A DNA stretch of 64,000 bases from NCBI RefSeq assembly GCF_900142655.1, contig NZ_FRBQ01000002.1:318918-382917 (forward strand). The letters are read 5' to 3'. This document shows, piece by piece, positions 34,895-43,672 of this stretch. The number at the start of each line of letters is the position of its first letter. Positions within the stretch are counted from its first letter, which is position 1. This stretch comes from Phytopseudomonas punonensis. Lineage in GTDB: Bacteria; Pseudomonadota; Gammaproteobacteria; Pseudomonadales; Pseudomonadaceae. The notes beneath the pieces are model-generated. The model saw only the letters and a program-made list of their open reading frames with translations, did no database searches and was not told the DNA's origin. The position numbers and the translations under genes are program-made.

Positions 34895-37072
34895 TTACTG
34901 TTCGTCTGGCTTGTTCGGGCTGAGCGCGGTCATTTGCACGGTCAGGCGCGGCGTCGCCAGGCTCAGGCCGGACTCGTCCAGGTGGCGCTTGAGCCCAAGG
35001 TTGAAGGCCCGTGACACCTCCCACTGCTTGATCGGCGCGGTCTTGAAACGCGCACGCAGCACCGCGTTGCCTGACTCGAAACTCTCCACGCCCTGGATCT
35101 CCAGGGGCGACCAGATATTGCGGCGCATCAGCACGTCGTTGCGCAGCTCGGTGGCGACTTCACGCAAGAGCTTGATGGCCTCGTCGATGTTCATGTCGTG
35201 GGGCACCGCGACGCGAAAGATCGCGTAGCCGAACTCGCGCGAGTAGTTCTTGATGCTCTTGATTTCGCTGAACGGGATGGTGTGCACGATGCCGTCGATA
35301 TCACGCAGGCGCACGGTGCGAATGGTCAGGCCCTCGACGGTACCAAGGTGGCCGCCAACGTCGACATAGTCGTCGATGGCCAGCGAGTCTTCGATGATGA
35401 TGAACAGGCCAGTGATCAGATCCGCCACCAGCGATTGCGCACCAAAACCAATGGCCAGGCCGATGACGCCGGCACCGGCCAGCAGTGGCGTGACGTTCAT
35501 GCCCATGTTGGCCAGGGCGACGATGGCCGCGATGATGAAAATGCTGACGAACAGCACGTTGCGGATCAGCGGCATCATGGTCTGCGCGCGGGCGTTGGTC
35601 TGGCCTTTGCGCGAGCGAGTGAGCGCGTGATGGACCGCGGTGTCGGCGAGAATCCACACCAGCCAGCCGCAGGCCAGCGTAGCGCTCAGGCCGATCAGCT
35701 TGAGGCTGATCTCATGGCCATCGCCCTCGGCGAAACGCACCAGCGAAAGCCCCCAAACGCGCAGCCCCAGTTCGATGAACAGCAGCCAGATAACCAGGCT
35801 GATAATGGTGTGGAAGAAATTGCGAAAGCGCTCGAAGTAGGCAGCGTGGCGGCGGTGACGCGCACGATTTTTGAATAGCCGCCGTCGGATCAGACCGTTG
35901 ATGACCATGCAGGTGACCAACAACACGGTGCAGACCAGCGACTGGCGGAAGGCGGTGCTGGTATCGCCGGCGGACACGAAGGTGGCTGACAGCGAGATGG
36001 CTACCAGGGCCAGGGCCGGCAGGTACCAGAAGCTGCCGAGCAGCTCCACGGTCTCGCTGATGCCGCGCTGCCTGAGGCGTCGCGCCAGGGGCTGATTGCG
36101 GATCAGGTGGGCGATCGGGCGACGAAAACGCAGGATGAACAGGCCGGTGCACAGCGCCGCCAGCACGTTGGTCAGCGTCGCGGTGGTGTGTGCCAGGTTG
36201 GCGCCGAGGCTGGCCACCAGGCGCGGATCATTGAGCGCCTCGCCAAAGGCGGCGAAGCTGCCGATCAACCATAACGGACGAAACGCGCGGCGGCGCAGGA
36301 TATTCAGTGCGGTGCGCCGGTGCGGGCCGTCGAGCAGCGAAAAGGCGATCACGCAGATCGCCGAGAAGCAGGTGCCGACCACCAGCGCATAGGCCAGCAC
36401 CATGGCCAGGTCGCGGCCCAGGGAAGCCGGCAGCACGTAGCTCAGGTAGCCGGTGATCAGTAGCGCAGCGAACCAGGGGCCGAGTTTGCGCAGGGCGAAA
36501 CGCAGCAGGTCGCTTGGGCGCGGGTTTTGTGGCAGCTCCTCAGCCAACCCGAAGCGCAGGCGCACCTGATGGCTGAGTGCCCTTAGCCCGAAGGCCAGCA
36601 GGCTCCACACACCGATGATCAGCGCGAAGTTGCTGACCAATGCAAAGAGCTCGCTCGCTTCAGGTAGCAGCGCCTCCAGCTCGTCGCTGCTGCGGGACAG
36701 CTCCAGTTGCCAGCGCGCCAGGGGGCTGTGGTCACCGGAGAACTGGCTTTCAATGCCGGTCAGCGTGCTGCCGATCAACCCCAGCACGCCGTCGTGGCTC
36801 TCTGGCTGTGCTTTCTGGGTGGTGTCGCGCAGGGTTTTCAGGTCATTGAGCAACTGCGCGCGTTGCTTGTCGTTCTCCAGCGACTGGATCACTTCATCGA
36901 GCGAACGATCCAGCGGTTGATCCGCTTGGGGCTGGGTGGCTGATGGGGCACTGTTGCCGAACAGCGTCGGGATGCCCGCCGCCTGGGCAGTGGAGCAACC
37001 CAGGGCGATGGAGGCGAGCAACAGCAAATGGCAGAGCAGAGTGTTGAGGCGAATCACGCGCGAACTCTCCAT
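34895..37072 (-). CDS. Large MscS family mechanosensitive channel
   Basis: 725 residues from the ATG at 37072; a GTG at 37075 is also possible and no strong ribosome binding site is visible. It has a signal peptide, a periplasmic coiled-coil region at about 50-110, about ten membrane helices and a C-terminal MscS domain (GAGVIGLAIGFGAQSLVADLITGLFIIIEDS, then beta domain YVDVGGHLGTVEGLTIRTVRLRD). Size and layout resemble YbiO-type channels. It releases solutes on hypo-osmotic shock. It lies downstream of gmhA on the same strand. Confidence 0.9.
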   Translation of the reverse strand: MESSRVIRLNTLLCHLLLLASIALGCSTAQAAGIPTLFGNSAPSATQPQADQPLDRSLDEVIQSLENDKQRAQLLNDLKTLRDTTQKAQPESHDGVLGLIGSTLTGIESQFSGDHSPLARWQLELSRSSDELEALLPEASELFALVSNFALIIGVWSLLAFGLRALSHQVRLRFGLAEELPQNPRPSDLLRFALRKLGPWFAALLITGYLSYVLPASLGRDLAMVLAYALVVGTCFSAICVIAFSLLDGPHRRTALNILRRRAFRPLWLIGSFAAFGEALNDPRLVASLGANLAHTTATLTNVLAALCTGLFILRFRRPIAHLIRNQPLARRLRQRGISETVELLGSFWYLPALALVAISLSATFVSAGDTSTAFRQSLVCTVLLVTCMVINGLIRRRLFKNRARHRRHAAYFERFRNFFHTIISLVIWLLFIELGLRVWGLSLVRFAEGDGHEISLKLIGLSATLACGWLVWILADTAVHHALTRSRKGQTNARAQTMMPLIRNVLFVSIFIIAAIVALANMGMNVTPLLAGAGVIGLAIGFGAQSLVADLITGLFIIIEDSLAIDDYVDVGGHLGTVEGLTIRTVRLRDIDGIVHTIPFSEIKSIKNYSREFGYAIFRVAVPHDMNIDEAIKLLREVATELRNDVLMRRNIWSPLEIQGVESFESGNAVLRARFKTAPIKQWEVSRAFNLGLKRHLDESGLSLATPRLTVQMTALSPNKPDEQ

Positions 37073-37120
37073 CACGCGGGCGAGCGTCAGGAAGCGACGT
37101 CAGGCGACGCCGCCTCTCGC

Positions 37121-37708
37121 TCAGGCGTAGTTTTCCGGGCTGAGACGGCGCTCGACCAGCTCGATGAGGATATGAATGACCTTGATGTGCAGCTCCTGAG
37201 TGCGGTCAGCAAAGTCGCCGCCCGGCGCGCAGATGCACACGTCAGCCAGGCTTTCCAGCAGCGAGCCCGGCTTGCCGGTCAGGGCGATGACCTTGATGCC
37301 CAATGCCTTGGCCGCTTCGGCGGCTTTGACCACGTTGGGGCTCTTGCCGCTGGTGCTGATGGCCAGCAGCACATCGCCTTCGCGGCCGTGGGATTCCACG
37401 TAGCGCGAGAAGATGTGGTCGTAGCCGAAGTCGTTGGCCACGCAGCTGATATGGCTGGCGTCGCTGATCGACACCGCCGCGATGCCCGGGCGGTTCTTGC
37501 GATAACGGCCGGTCAGTTCCTCGGCGAAGTGCATGGCGTCGCACATCGAGCCGCCGTTGCCGCAGGAAAACACTTTGCCCTTGGCTTCGAAGCTGCTGAC
37601 CAGCAGGTCGCCGGCGCGTTCGATATTGGCCAGCGTCTGCGTATTGCCGATAAAGGCGTCGAGCGCGCGCTGGGCTTCGATCAGGCTGTTGCGGATATGT
37701 TCGATCAT
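37121..37708 (-). CDS. gmhA: Sedoheptulose 7-phosphate isomerase
   Basis: 195 residues from the ATG at 37708. The SIS domain is intact: [72 protein letters not shown] and [16 protein letters not shown]. The pattern is closer to enterobacterial GmhA than to the DiaA-like protein usual in pseudomonads. It makes D-glycero-manno-heptose 7-phosphate, first step of ADP-heptose synthesis for LPS. It starts 7 bp after apeB. Confidence 0.85.
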   Translation of the reverse strand: MIEHIRNSLIEAQRALDAFIGNTQTLANIERAGDLLVSSFEAKGKVFSCGNGGSMCDAMHFAEELTGRYRKNRPGIAAVSISDASHISCVANDFGYDHIFSRYVESHGREGDVLLAISTSGKSPNVVKAAEAAKALGIKVIALTGKPGSLLESLADVCICAPGGDFADRTQELHIKVIHILIELVERRLSPENYA

Positions 37709-37715
37709 GGTCGCC

Positions 37716-39005
37716 TCAGGGCAGGTCATGGCTGTTATAGAAGGCGCTGAGCACTTTCACCAGATGTGCCAGGTCCTGGCTGCCGGCCAGTTCGCGAATC
37801 GAGTGCATGGCGAAGGTCGGCAGGCCGATATCCACGGTGCGCACACCGAGCTGGCTGGCGGTGATCGGGCCGATGGTCGAGCCACAACCCATGTCGCTGC
37901 GAGTCACGAAGCTCTGCACCGGCACTTCGTTTTCCAGGCACAGGTGGCGGAAGAAGCCGGCAGTTTCGCTGTTGGTGGCGTAGCGCTGGTTGCTGTTGAT
38001 CTTGATCACCGGGCCGGCGTTGAGCTTAGGGCCGTGGTTGCCGTCGTGCTTGGCTTCATAGTTCGGGTGCACGCCATGGGCGTTGTCAGCCGAAACCAGC
38101 AGCGAACGCTGAATGGTGCGCACGAAGCCGTCACCTTCCGGCAACACGCGGCGCAGCACCTGCTCGAGCATCGGGCCATCGGCGCCGCACGCCGAGCTGG
38201 AGCCGACTTCTTCGTGATCGGTGCAGACCAGTACGCAGGTTTCTTCGTCACCGGAATCCAGCAGCGCTTGCAGACCGGCGTAGCAGGACAGCAGGTTGTC
38301 GAGGCGCGCACTGGCGATGAAGTCCTGGTTCAGGCCCACAACGGCAGCGCTTTGGGTGTCGTAGAAACTCAGCTCGTAGTCGAGCACCGCGTCGGCGTTG
38401 AAGTCGTGCTCCATCGCCAGCTGCTCGCTGAGCAGTGCGCGGAAGTCGGCGCCTTCTGCGCCAGCGAGCTGGGCGAGGATCGGCGGCAGCTCGTTCTGCG
38501 CGTTGATCGCCCAGCCCTGGTTGGCTTCACGGTTGAGGTGGATGGCCAGGCTGGGGATCACGGCGATGGGCTGGTAGAAGTCGATCAGCGCACTTTCCAC
38601 TTTGCCGTCGCGGCGATAGGTCACCCGGCCGGCGAGCGACAGGTCGCGGTCGAACCAGGGCGCCAGCAGCGCGCCACCGTAAACCTCCACACCAAGCTGG
38701 AAGTAACCCTGGCGTTGTAGCTCGGGGTTGGGCTTGACGCGCAGGCACGGGCTGTCGGTATGGGCGCCGACCAGGCGCACGCCGCCTTCGACCGGCGAGC
38801 GGGTGCCGAGCTTGAAGGCGATGATCGACGAATCGTTGCGGGTTACGTAATAGCGGCCACCGGCTTCGGTGTGCCAGGGCGCGCGCTCGTCGAGCTGACG
38901 GTAACCGGCGGCTTCGAGGCGCATGGCCAGGCTGCTGGTGGCATGAAAGGGGGTAGGGGAGGCGTTGAGAAAGTCGAGCAGGCCTTGATTCAATTCTTCG
39001 CGCAT
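37716..39005 (-). CDS. apeB: M18 family aminopeptidase
   Basis: 429 residues, the usual ApeB/DNPEP-like bacterial length. Zinc ligands can be seen in [26 protein letters not shown] and the C-terminal [15 protein letters not shown]. It removes N-terminal residues, often acidic, from peptides in the cytosol. It is the first gene of a same-strand run with gmhA and the MscS gene. Confidence 0.93.
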   Translation of the reverse strand: MREELNQGLLDFLNASPTPFHATSSLAMRLEAAGYRQLDERAPWHTEAGGRYYVTRNDSSIIAFKLGTRSPVEGGVRLVGAHTDSPCLRVKPNPELQRQGYFQLGVEVYGGALLAPWFDRDLSLAGRVTYRRDGKVESALIDFYQPIAVIPSLAIHLNREANQGWAINAQNELPPILAQLAGAEGADFRALLSEQLAMEHDFNADAVLDYELSFYDTQSAAVVGLNQDFIASARLDNLLSCYAGLQALLDSGDEETCVLVCTDHEEVGSSSACGADGPMLEQVLRRVLPEGDGFVRTIQRSLLVSADNAHGVHPNYEAKHDGNHGPKLNAGPVIKINSNQRYATNSETAGFFRHLCLENEVPVQSFVTRSDMGCGSTIGPITASQLGVRTVDIGLPTFAMHSIRELAGSQDLAHLVKVLSAFYNSHDLP

Positions 39006-39195
39006 GGGGCACTCCGGACGGCAATCTGCCGAGTTTATCGGATTTGCCCTACCGTCGGTGGGACGCGATGCGTTCGGCCGCTGTCGTCACATCCTGTCAC
39101 GTCTTGGTTCAGCGCCTGAATTTGGCATGTTAGGCGGCCAGGCCGCGAGCTAGAAGGGCTGTGCCCAGGCATGTTTGCGGGCGCGCGGAGCCATG

Positions 39196-39207
39196 CGACT
39201 AAAGTCG
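39196..39207 (+). promoter_or_regulatory. GAC-N4-GTC palindrome upstream of the symporter operon
   Basis: CGAC-TAAA-GTCG at 39196-39207, 71 bp before the DUF4212 start. It matches the CGAC-TAAG-GTCG site at 9995-10006 in 11 of 12 bases. Confidence 0.5.
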
Positions 39208-39277
39208 AACAACGGGGTGGTTCGAGGCTGCTAGGTTCAAAACGCCATTAGAACAATAACAACCCCGAGGAAAAATC

Positions 39278-39544
39278 ATGGCCATGTCCAAGCAAGAGGC
39301 CGCTACGGCCTACTGGAAGGAGAACCTGCGGCTGATGCTCTGGCTGCTGGTGATCTGGTTCGCCGTCTCGTTCGGCTGCGGCGTGCTCTTCGTCGATCAG
39401 CTGAACACCATCAACGCCTTCGGTTTCCCGCTGGGATTCTGGTTCGCCCAGCAAGGCTCCATCTACGTGTTCGTGCTCGAGATCTTCTTCTACGTCTGGA
39501 AGATGAATCGCCTCGATCGCAAGTACAACGTCCACGAAGAATGA
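39278..39544 (+). CDS. DUF4212 small subunit of a sodium/solute symporter
   Basis: 88 residues with two membrane helices, behind CGAGGAA. The sequence (YWKENLRLMLWLLVIWFAVSFGCGVLFVDQLN...FGFPLGFWFAQQGSIYVFV) is characteristic of DUF4212, the small partner of VC_2705-type symporters. It precedes the large subunit gene by 10 bp. Confidence 0.92.
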   Translation: MAMSKQEAATAYWKENLRLMLWLLVIWFAVSFGCGVLFVDQLNTINAFGFPLGFWFAQQGSIYVFVLEIFFYVWKMNRLDRKYNVHEE

Positions 39545-39554
39545 GGCCGCGAAC

Positions 39555-41321
39555 ATGAGTACGCAATTTCTGATCTACCTGTTCGTGGGGGCTACCTTCG
39601 CGCTCTATATAGGTATCGCGCTGTGGACACGTGCCGGCTCCACCAGCGAATACTACGTGGCCAGCAAGGGCGTCCACCCGGTGCTCAATGGCATGGCCAC
39701 CGGTGCGGACTGGATGTCGGCGGCATCCTTCATCTCCATGGCTGGCATCATCGCCTTCGCCGGTTATGACGGCTCGGTCTATCTGATGGGCTGGACCGGC
39801 GGTTACGTACTGCTGGCCATGTGCCTAGCGCCGTACCTGCGCAAGTTCGGTAAATTCACGGTGCCGGAGTTCATCGGCACCCGTTACTACTCCCAGACTG
39901 CACGCATGGTGGCAGTGGTCTGCGTGATCTTCATTTCCTTCACCTATGTGGCCGGGCAGATGCGCGGGGTTGGCATCGTCTTTTCGCGTTACCTGGAAGT
40001 GAGCATCGAAACCGGCGTGGTCATCGGGATGGCCATCGTGTTCTTCTACTCCGTGCTCGGCGGCATGAAGGGCATCACCTACACCCAGGTGGCGCAGTAC
40101 TGTGTGATGATCTTTGCCTATATGGTGCCGGCGATCTTCATCTCGATCATGATCACCGGCAACCCGATCCCGCAGCTGGGCTTCGGCAGCGAGGTCACCG
40201 GCACCGGCCAGAGCGTGCTCGAACGCCTCAACGGGCTGGGCGCGGAGCTGGGTTTCACGCCGTACACCGATGGCAGCAAGTCGACCACCGACGTGTTCTT
40301 CATCACCATGGCGCTGATGGTCGGTACCGCCGGTCTGCCACATGTGATCGTGCGCTTCTTCACCACGCCGACGGTCAAGGATGCACGCAAGTCGGCCGGT
40401 TACGCGCTGCTGTTCATCGCCGTGCTGTACACCACCGCGCCTGCAGTGGCAGCGTTCGCCCGTACCAACCTGCTGACCAGCATCCCCAACACCAGCTACG
40501 AGGAGGCGCCGAACTGGTTCAAGACCTGGGAGAACTCCGGCCTTATCGGCTGGCTGGACAAGAACAACGACGGCGTCATTCAGTACGGCCCGGGCGCGGC
40601 GTTCGCCGGCAAGCCGACCTACAGCGCCGAGCGCGGCGATGTGGGCCAGCGCATGCTGACCAACGAGCCGACTGCAGCGGGTAACGAGGTGTACGTCGAC
40701 AACGACATCATGGTACTAGCCAACCCGGAAATCGCTGGCCTGCCGGGCTGGGTGATCGCCCTGATCGCTGCTGGTGGTCTGGCGGCGGCCTTGTCCACCG
40801 CAGCCGGTTTGCTGCTGGTGATCTCCACCTCGATCTCCCATGACCTGCTCAAGAGCAATCTGATGCCCACCATCAGCGAGAAGAAGGAGCTGCTGGCCGC
40901 GCGGATCGCGGCGGGGCTGGCTGTGGTGATCGCTGGTCTGTTCGGCATCTACCCGCCGGGTTTCGTCGCTCAGGTGGTGGCATTCGCCTTTGGGCTGGCG
41001 GCCGCTTCGTTCTTCCCGGCCATCGTCATGGGCATCTTCTACAAGCGCATGAACAAGGAAGGGGCGATTGCCGGGATGGTCGTGGGCCTCACCTTCACCT
41101 TCGCATACATCATCTACTTCAAGTTCATCAACCCGACGGCGACCGCCAATGAATGGTGGTTCGGCATCTCGCCGGAAGGCATCGGCACCCTGGGGATGAT
41201 CTTCAACTTCGTCGTGGCCTTCGTGGTGTCGCGCATGACCGCACCACCACCGGAGCATATCCAGCACCTGGTCGAGGACATTCGTGTTCCCCGTGGCGCT
41301 GGCGCTGCAGTCGATCACTGA
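39555..41321 (+). CDS. VC_2705-type sodium/solute symporter large subunit
   Basis: 588 residues and about 13 membrane helices, SSS family: SEYYVASKGVHPVLNGMATGADWMSAASF near the N-terminus, GTAGLPHVIVRFFTTP in the middle. A large hydrophilic loop (about 310-395) contains the Ca-binding-like stretch DKNNDGVIQYGPG. It is paralogous to ActP and probably imports a small carboxylate such as acetate. It is co-transcribed with the DUF4212 gene and ends at a terminator. Confidence 0.92.
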   Translation: MSTQFLIYLFVGATFALYIGIALWTRAGSTSEYYVASKGVHPVLNGMATGADWMSAASFISMAGIIAFAGYDGSVYLMGWTGGYVLLAMCLAPYLRKFGKFTVPEFIGTRYYSQTARMVAVVCVIFISFTYVAGQMRGVGIVFSRYLEVSIETGVVIGMAIVFFYSVLGGMKGITYTQVAQYCVMIFAYMVPAIFISIMITGNPIPQLGFGSEVTGTGQSVLERLNGLGAELGFTPYTDGSKSTTDVFFITMALMVGTAGLPHVIVRFFTTPTVKDARKSAGYALLFIAVLYTTAPAVAAFARTNLLTSIPNTSYEEAPNWFKTWENSGLIGWLDKNNDGVIQYGPGAAFAGKPTYSAERGDVGQRMLTNEPTAAGNEVYVDNDIMVLANPEIAGLPGWVIALIAAGGLAAALSTAAGLLLVISTSISHDLLKSNLMPTISEKKELLAARIAAGLAVVIAGLFGIYPPGFVAQVVAFAFGLAAASFFPAIVMGIFYKRMNKEGAIAGMVVGLTFTFAYIIYFKFINPTATANEWWFGISPEGIGTLGMIFNFVVAFVVSRMTAPPPEHIQHLVEDIRVPRGAGAAVDH

Positions 41322-41341
41322 TAACGCTGAGAAAACAGAAC

Positions 41342-41372
41342 CAGGCGCCGGCAATCGGCGCCTGATTTTTTT
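41342..41372 (+). terminator. Terminator after the symporter operon
   Basis: A 9-bp perfect stem (41342-41350 with 41356-41364, loop GCAAT) and a run of seven T. It lies between convergent genes. Confidence 0.85.
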
Positions 41373-41378
41373 ATGCCT

Positions 41379-42101
41379 TCAGTTGGCGATCGCCACCAGG
41401 CTAAGCACGCGGCCTTCAATCTCGGCATACAGGCCCGACAGCTGGCTGCCGGCTGGCCAGTCGGGGCTCAGCGTTTGCAGCAGGCGCAAGGTGGCGGTGC
41501 CTGGCTGCGTATCGAGGCTCAGCAGTTCCGCGTCTTGGAAATAGAAGCGCGTGAGTACCAACGGATAGAGCGCCTTGAACAGGCTCTCCTTGAGAGAGAA
41601 AGTCAGGCTGATCCGCCAGGCTCGCTGCTCGGGGCTCAGCTGCGCGATGCGGCTCAGCTCAGCAGGGGTGAGAATCTCCTCCACCAGCCGCTCGGCGCGT
41701 TGGCTCGGTAAAAGCCGCTCGACATCCAGGCCCAGGCCGCGCCACTCGCTGGCTGGCGCGACGATGGCCGCTGCCCAGTCCTGGCCATGGGTGATCGAGC
41801 CGCTGACCTGCGCTGGCCACTGCGGCGCCCGGTCTTCGCCGACTGCGGGCACGCTGGCCACGCCGGTGACCCGATACAGCGCCTCGCGCGCGCAGACACG
41901 CCCGGCCAGATGCTCGGCCTGGCGCTTGGCGACACCGCGAACCGGCGGCACACCAACGACGGCGTAATCGCCTTCGTCGAGTCGGCTGGGATCGAAATGG
42001 GTGCTGATCAACTGCGCACCGGTCATTGGCCGCGTGAACGGCCAATGATCGTCGAGGGGGCTGCAGCAGCGAGGCAGGTAGGTCCGAATCATGGCCGGCA
42101 T
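41379..42101 (-). CDS. pcpS: 4'-phosphopantetheinyl transferase
   Basis: 240 residues. The EntD/PcpS-type PPTase motifs are present: ISGSITHGQDWAAAI-like strand, GLGLDVERL with the metal-binding Asp/Glu, and FSLKESLFKALYPLV with the Lys-Glu pair. From memory the start (M-x-A-M...PLDD-WP) lines up with P. aeruginosa PcpS, which decides the start at 42101 over 42092. It transfers phosphopantetheine from CoA to acyl and peptidyl carrier proteins, and in P. aeruginosa is the only such enzyme. Confidence 0.9.
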   Translation of the reverse strand: MPAMIRTYLPRCCSPLDDHWPFTRPMTGAQLISTHFDPSRLDEGDYAVVGVPPVRGVAKRQAEHLAGRVCAREALYRVTGVASVPAVGEDRAPQWPAQVSGSITHGQDWAAAIVAPASEWRGLGLDVERLLPSQRAERLVEEILTPAELSRIAQLSPEQRAWRISLTFSLKESLFKALYPLVLTRFYFQDAELLSLDTQPGTATLRLLQTLSPDWPAGSQLSGLYAEIEGRVLSLVAIAN

Positions 42102-42211
42102 TCTGCCGCGCCTGCCGGCGGCTTACCAGCCGGATAAACAGCAGTGCTCGGTTGGTCAATGTGACGGCTGCGAATAAGCTTGCACAAGGCAATGTCCGGG
42201 TCAGGCCCGCC

Positions 42212-42250
42212 GTTCAGGTGAGGTTCAGCGAGGGTTCAGGATGGGTTCAG
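42212..42250 (+). promoter_or_regulatory. Four tandem GTTCAG repeats, PhoP box array
   Basis: GTTCAG starts at 42212, 42223, 42234 and 42245, each exactly 11 bp apart, one helical turn. PhoP boxes are direct hexamer repeats (GTTTA-like) at this spacing. Four half-sites make two overlapping or adjacent PhoP sites 65-103 bp before the oprH start, with a GATAAC-type -10 candidate at 42265-42270. This predicts low-Mg2+ autoregulation of oprH-phoP-phoQ. Confidence 0.78.
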
Positions 42251-42314
42251 TAGCCAGCGGGCAGGATAACTCTCGAGTTTTTCATTAACCCACTGCCAAT
42301 CGAGAGGCATCTCC

Positions 42315-42923
42315 ATGAAAGCGACTCTGACCAAACTGGCTCTGGCAACTTCCCTGGTATTCGGCGCTGCGGCCACCGCCCATGCCGACAACAATTTCGC
42401 TGGTTTCACTTGGGGCCAGACCAGCAACAACATTCAGAAGTCTTCGGCGCTGAACGCCAATCAGGGTAATCCGAACTTCGACAGCGTGATCAACAATGAA
42501 AGCACCTGGGGCATCCGTGCCGGCCAGCAGAACGATGTCGGTCGTTACTACGCCACCTACGAATACATCTCCGGCAGCAACGACGGCCTCAAGCTGCGCC
42601 AGCAGAACCTGCTCGGCAGCTATGACGCCTTCCTGCCACTGAACGAGAACGGCACCAAGCTGTTCGGTGGTGGCACCCTGGGTCTGGTGAAGCTGGAGCA
42701 GAACAGCCCAGGTGTCTCGCGTGACACCAATGTCGGGTATGCTGCGGGCTTGCAGGCAGGCTTGCTGCAGGAAGTCAACGAGAACGCCTCCATCGAAGGT
42801 GGCTACCGTTACCTGCGCACCAACGCCAGCACCGAGTTCGCGCCGCACGGCGAAGGCAAGGTCGGCTCCCTCGACCTGCATAGCAGCGGGCAGTGGTACC
42901 TGGGTGCCAACTACAAGTTCTAA
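42315..42923 (+). CDS. oprH: Outer membrane protein OprH
   Basis: 202 residues with a signal peptide (cleaved after TAHA) and an eight-stranded barrel ending in Phe (GQWYLGANYKF). From memory, long stretches match P. aeruginosa OprH, such as NLLGSYDAFLP, TLGLVKLEQ and EGGYRYLRTNASTE. It stabilises LPS when divalent cations are scarce. It is the first gene of an operon with phoP and phoQ and lies behind the PhoP repeat array. Confidence 0.95.
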   Translation: MKATLTKLALATSLVFGAAATAHADNNFAGFTWGQTSNNIQKSSALNANQGNPNFDSVINNESTWGIRAGQQNDVGRYYATYEYISGSNDGLKLRQQNLLGSYDAFLPLNENGTKLFGGGTLGLVKLEQNSPGVSRDTNVGYAAGLQAGLLQEVNENASIEGGYRYLRTNASTEFAPHGEGKVGSLDLHSSGQWYLGANYKF

Positions 42924-42994
42924 GTCTGTTGTAGAGGGTTCGGGTCGCCCGCTGGGCGGCCCGGCTTCACTCCTGATGAAGAGGGCATGCAACG

Positions 42995-43672
42995 ATGAAA
43001 TTGCTGGTCGTGGAGGATGAGGCGTTATTGCGTCACCATCTCTATACCCGACTCGGCGAACAAGGCCACGTGGTAGACGCGGTCGCCAACGCCGAGGAGG
43101 CGCTGTATCGCGTCGATGAATACCACCATGATCTGGCTGTGATCGATCTCGGTCTACCAGGCATCAGCGGGCTGGACCTGATTCGTCAGTTGCGCAGCCG
43201 CGACAAGACCTTTCCCATTCTGATTCTCACCGCGCGCGGCAACTGGCAGGACAAGGTCGAAGGCCTGGCCTCTGGCGCCGACGATTACGTGGTCAAACCC
43301 TTCCAGTTCGAAGAGCTCGAAGCGCGCCTCAATGCGCTGCTGAGGCGCTCCTCCGGGTTTATCCAGTCGACCATCGAAGCGGGCCCCTTGCTGCTCGACA
43401 TGAACCGCAAGCAGGCGCTGATCGATGGCGCTGGCATGGGCCTGACCGCCTACGAATATCGCATCCTCGAATACCTGATGCGCCACCATCAGCAGGTGGT
43501 GCCCAAGGAACGTCTGATCGAGCAGCTCTACCCAGACGACGAAGAACGCGATCCCAATGTGATCGAAGTGCTGGTTGGCCGCCTGCGGCGCAAGCTGGAG
43601 AGCTGCAACGGCTTCAAACCGATCGAAACGGTACGCGGCCAGGGTTATCTGTTTACCGAGCGCTGCCGGTGA
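42995..43672 (+). CDS. phoP: Response regulator PhoP
   Basis: 225 residues: a receiver domain with DLAVIDLGLPG (phosphorylated Asp about 51) and GADDYVVKPF, then an OmpR-type winged helix (GLTAYEYRILEYLMRHHQQVVPKERLIEQLYP ... EVLVGRLRRKLE). It binds the tandem GTTCAG-type boxes and activates oprH-phoPQ and LPS-modification genes. Its stop overlaps the phoQ start (GTGA). Confidence 0.95.
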   Translation: MKLLVVEDEALLRHHLYTRLGEQGHVVDAVANAEEALYRVDEYHHDLAVIDLGLPGISGLDLIRQLRSRDKTFPILILTARGNWQDKVEGLASGADDYVVKPFQFEELEARLNALLRRSSGFIQSTIEAGPLLLDMNRKQALIDGAGMGLTAYEYRILEYLMRHHQQVVPKERLIEQLYPDDEERDPNVIEVLVGRLRRKLESCNGFKPIETVRGQGYLFTERCR

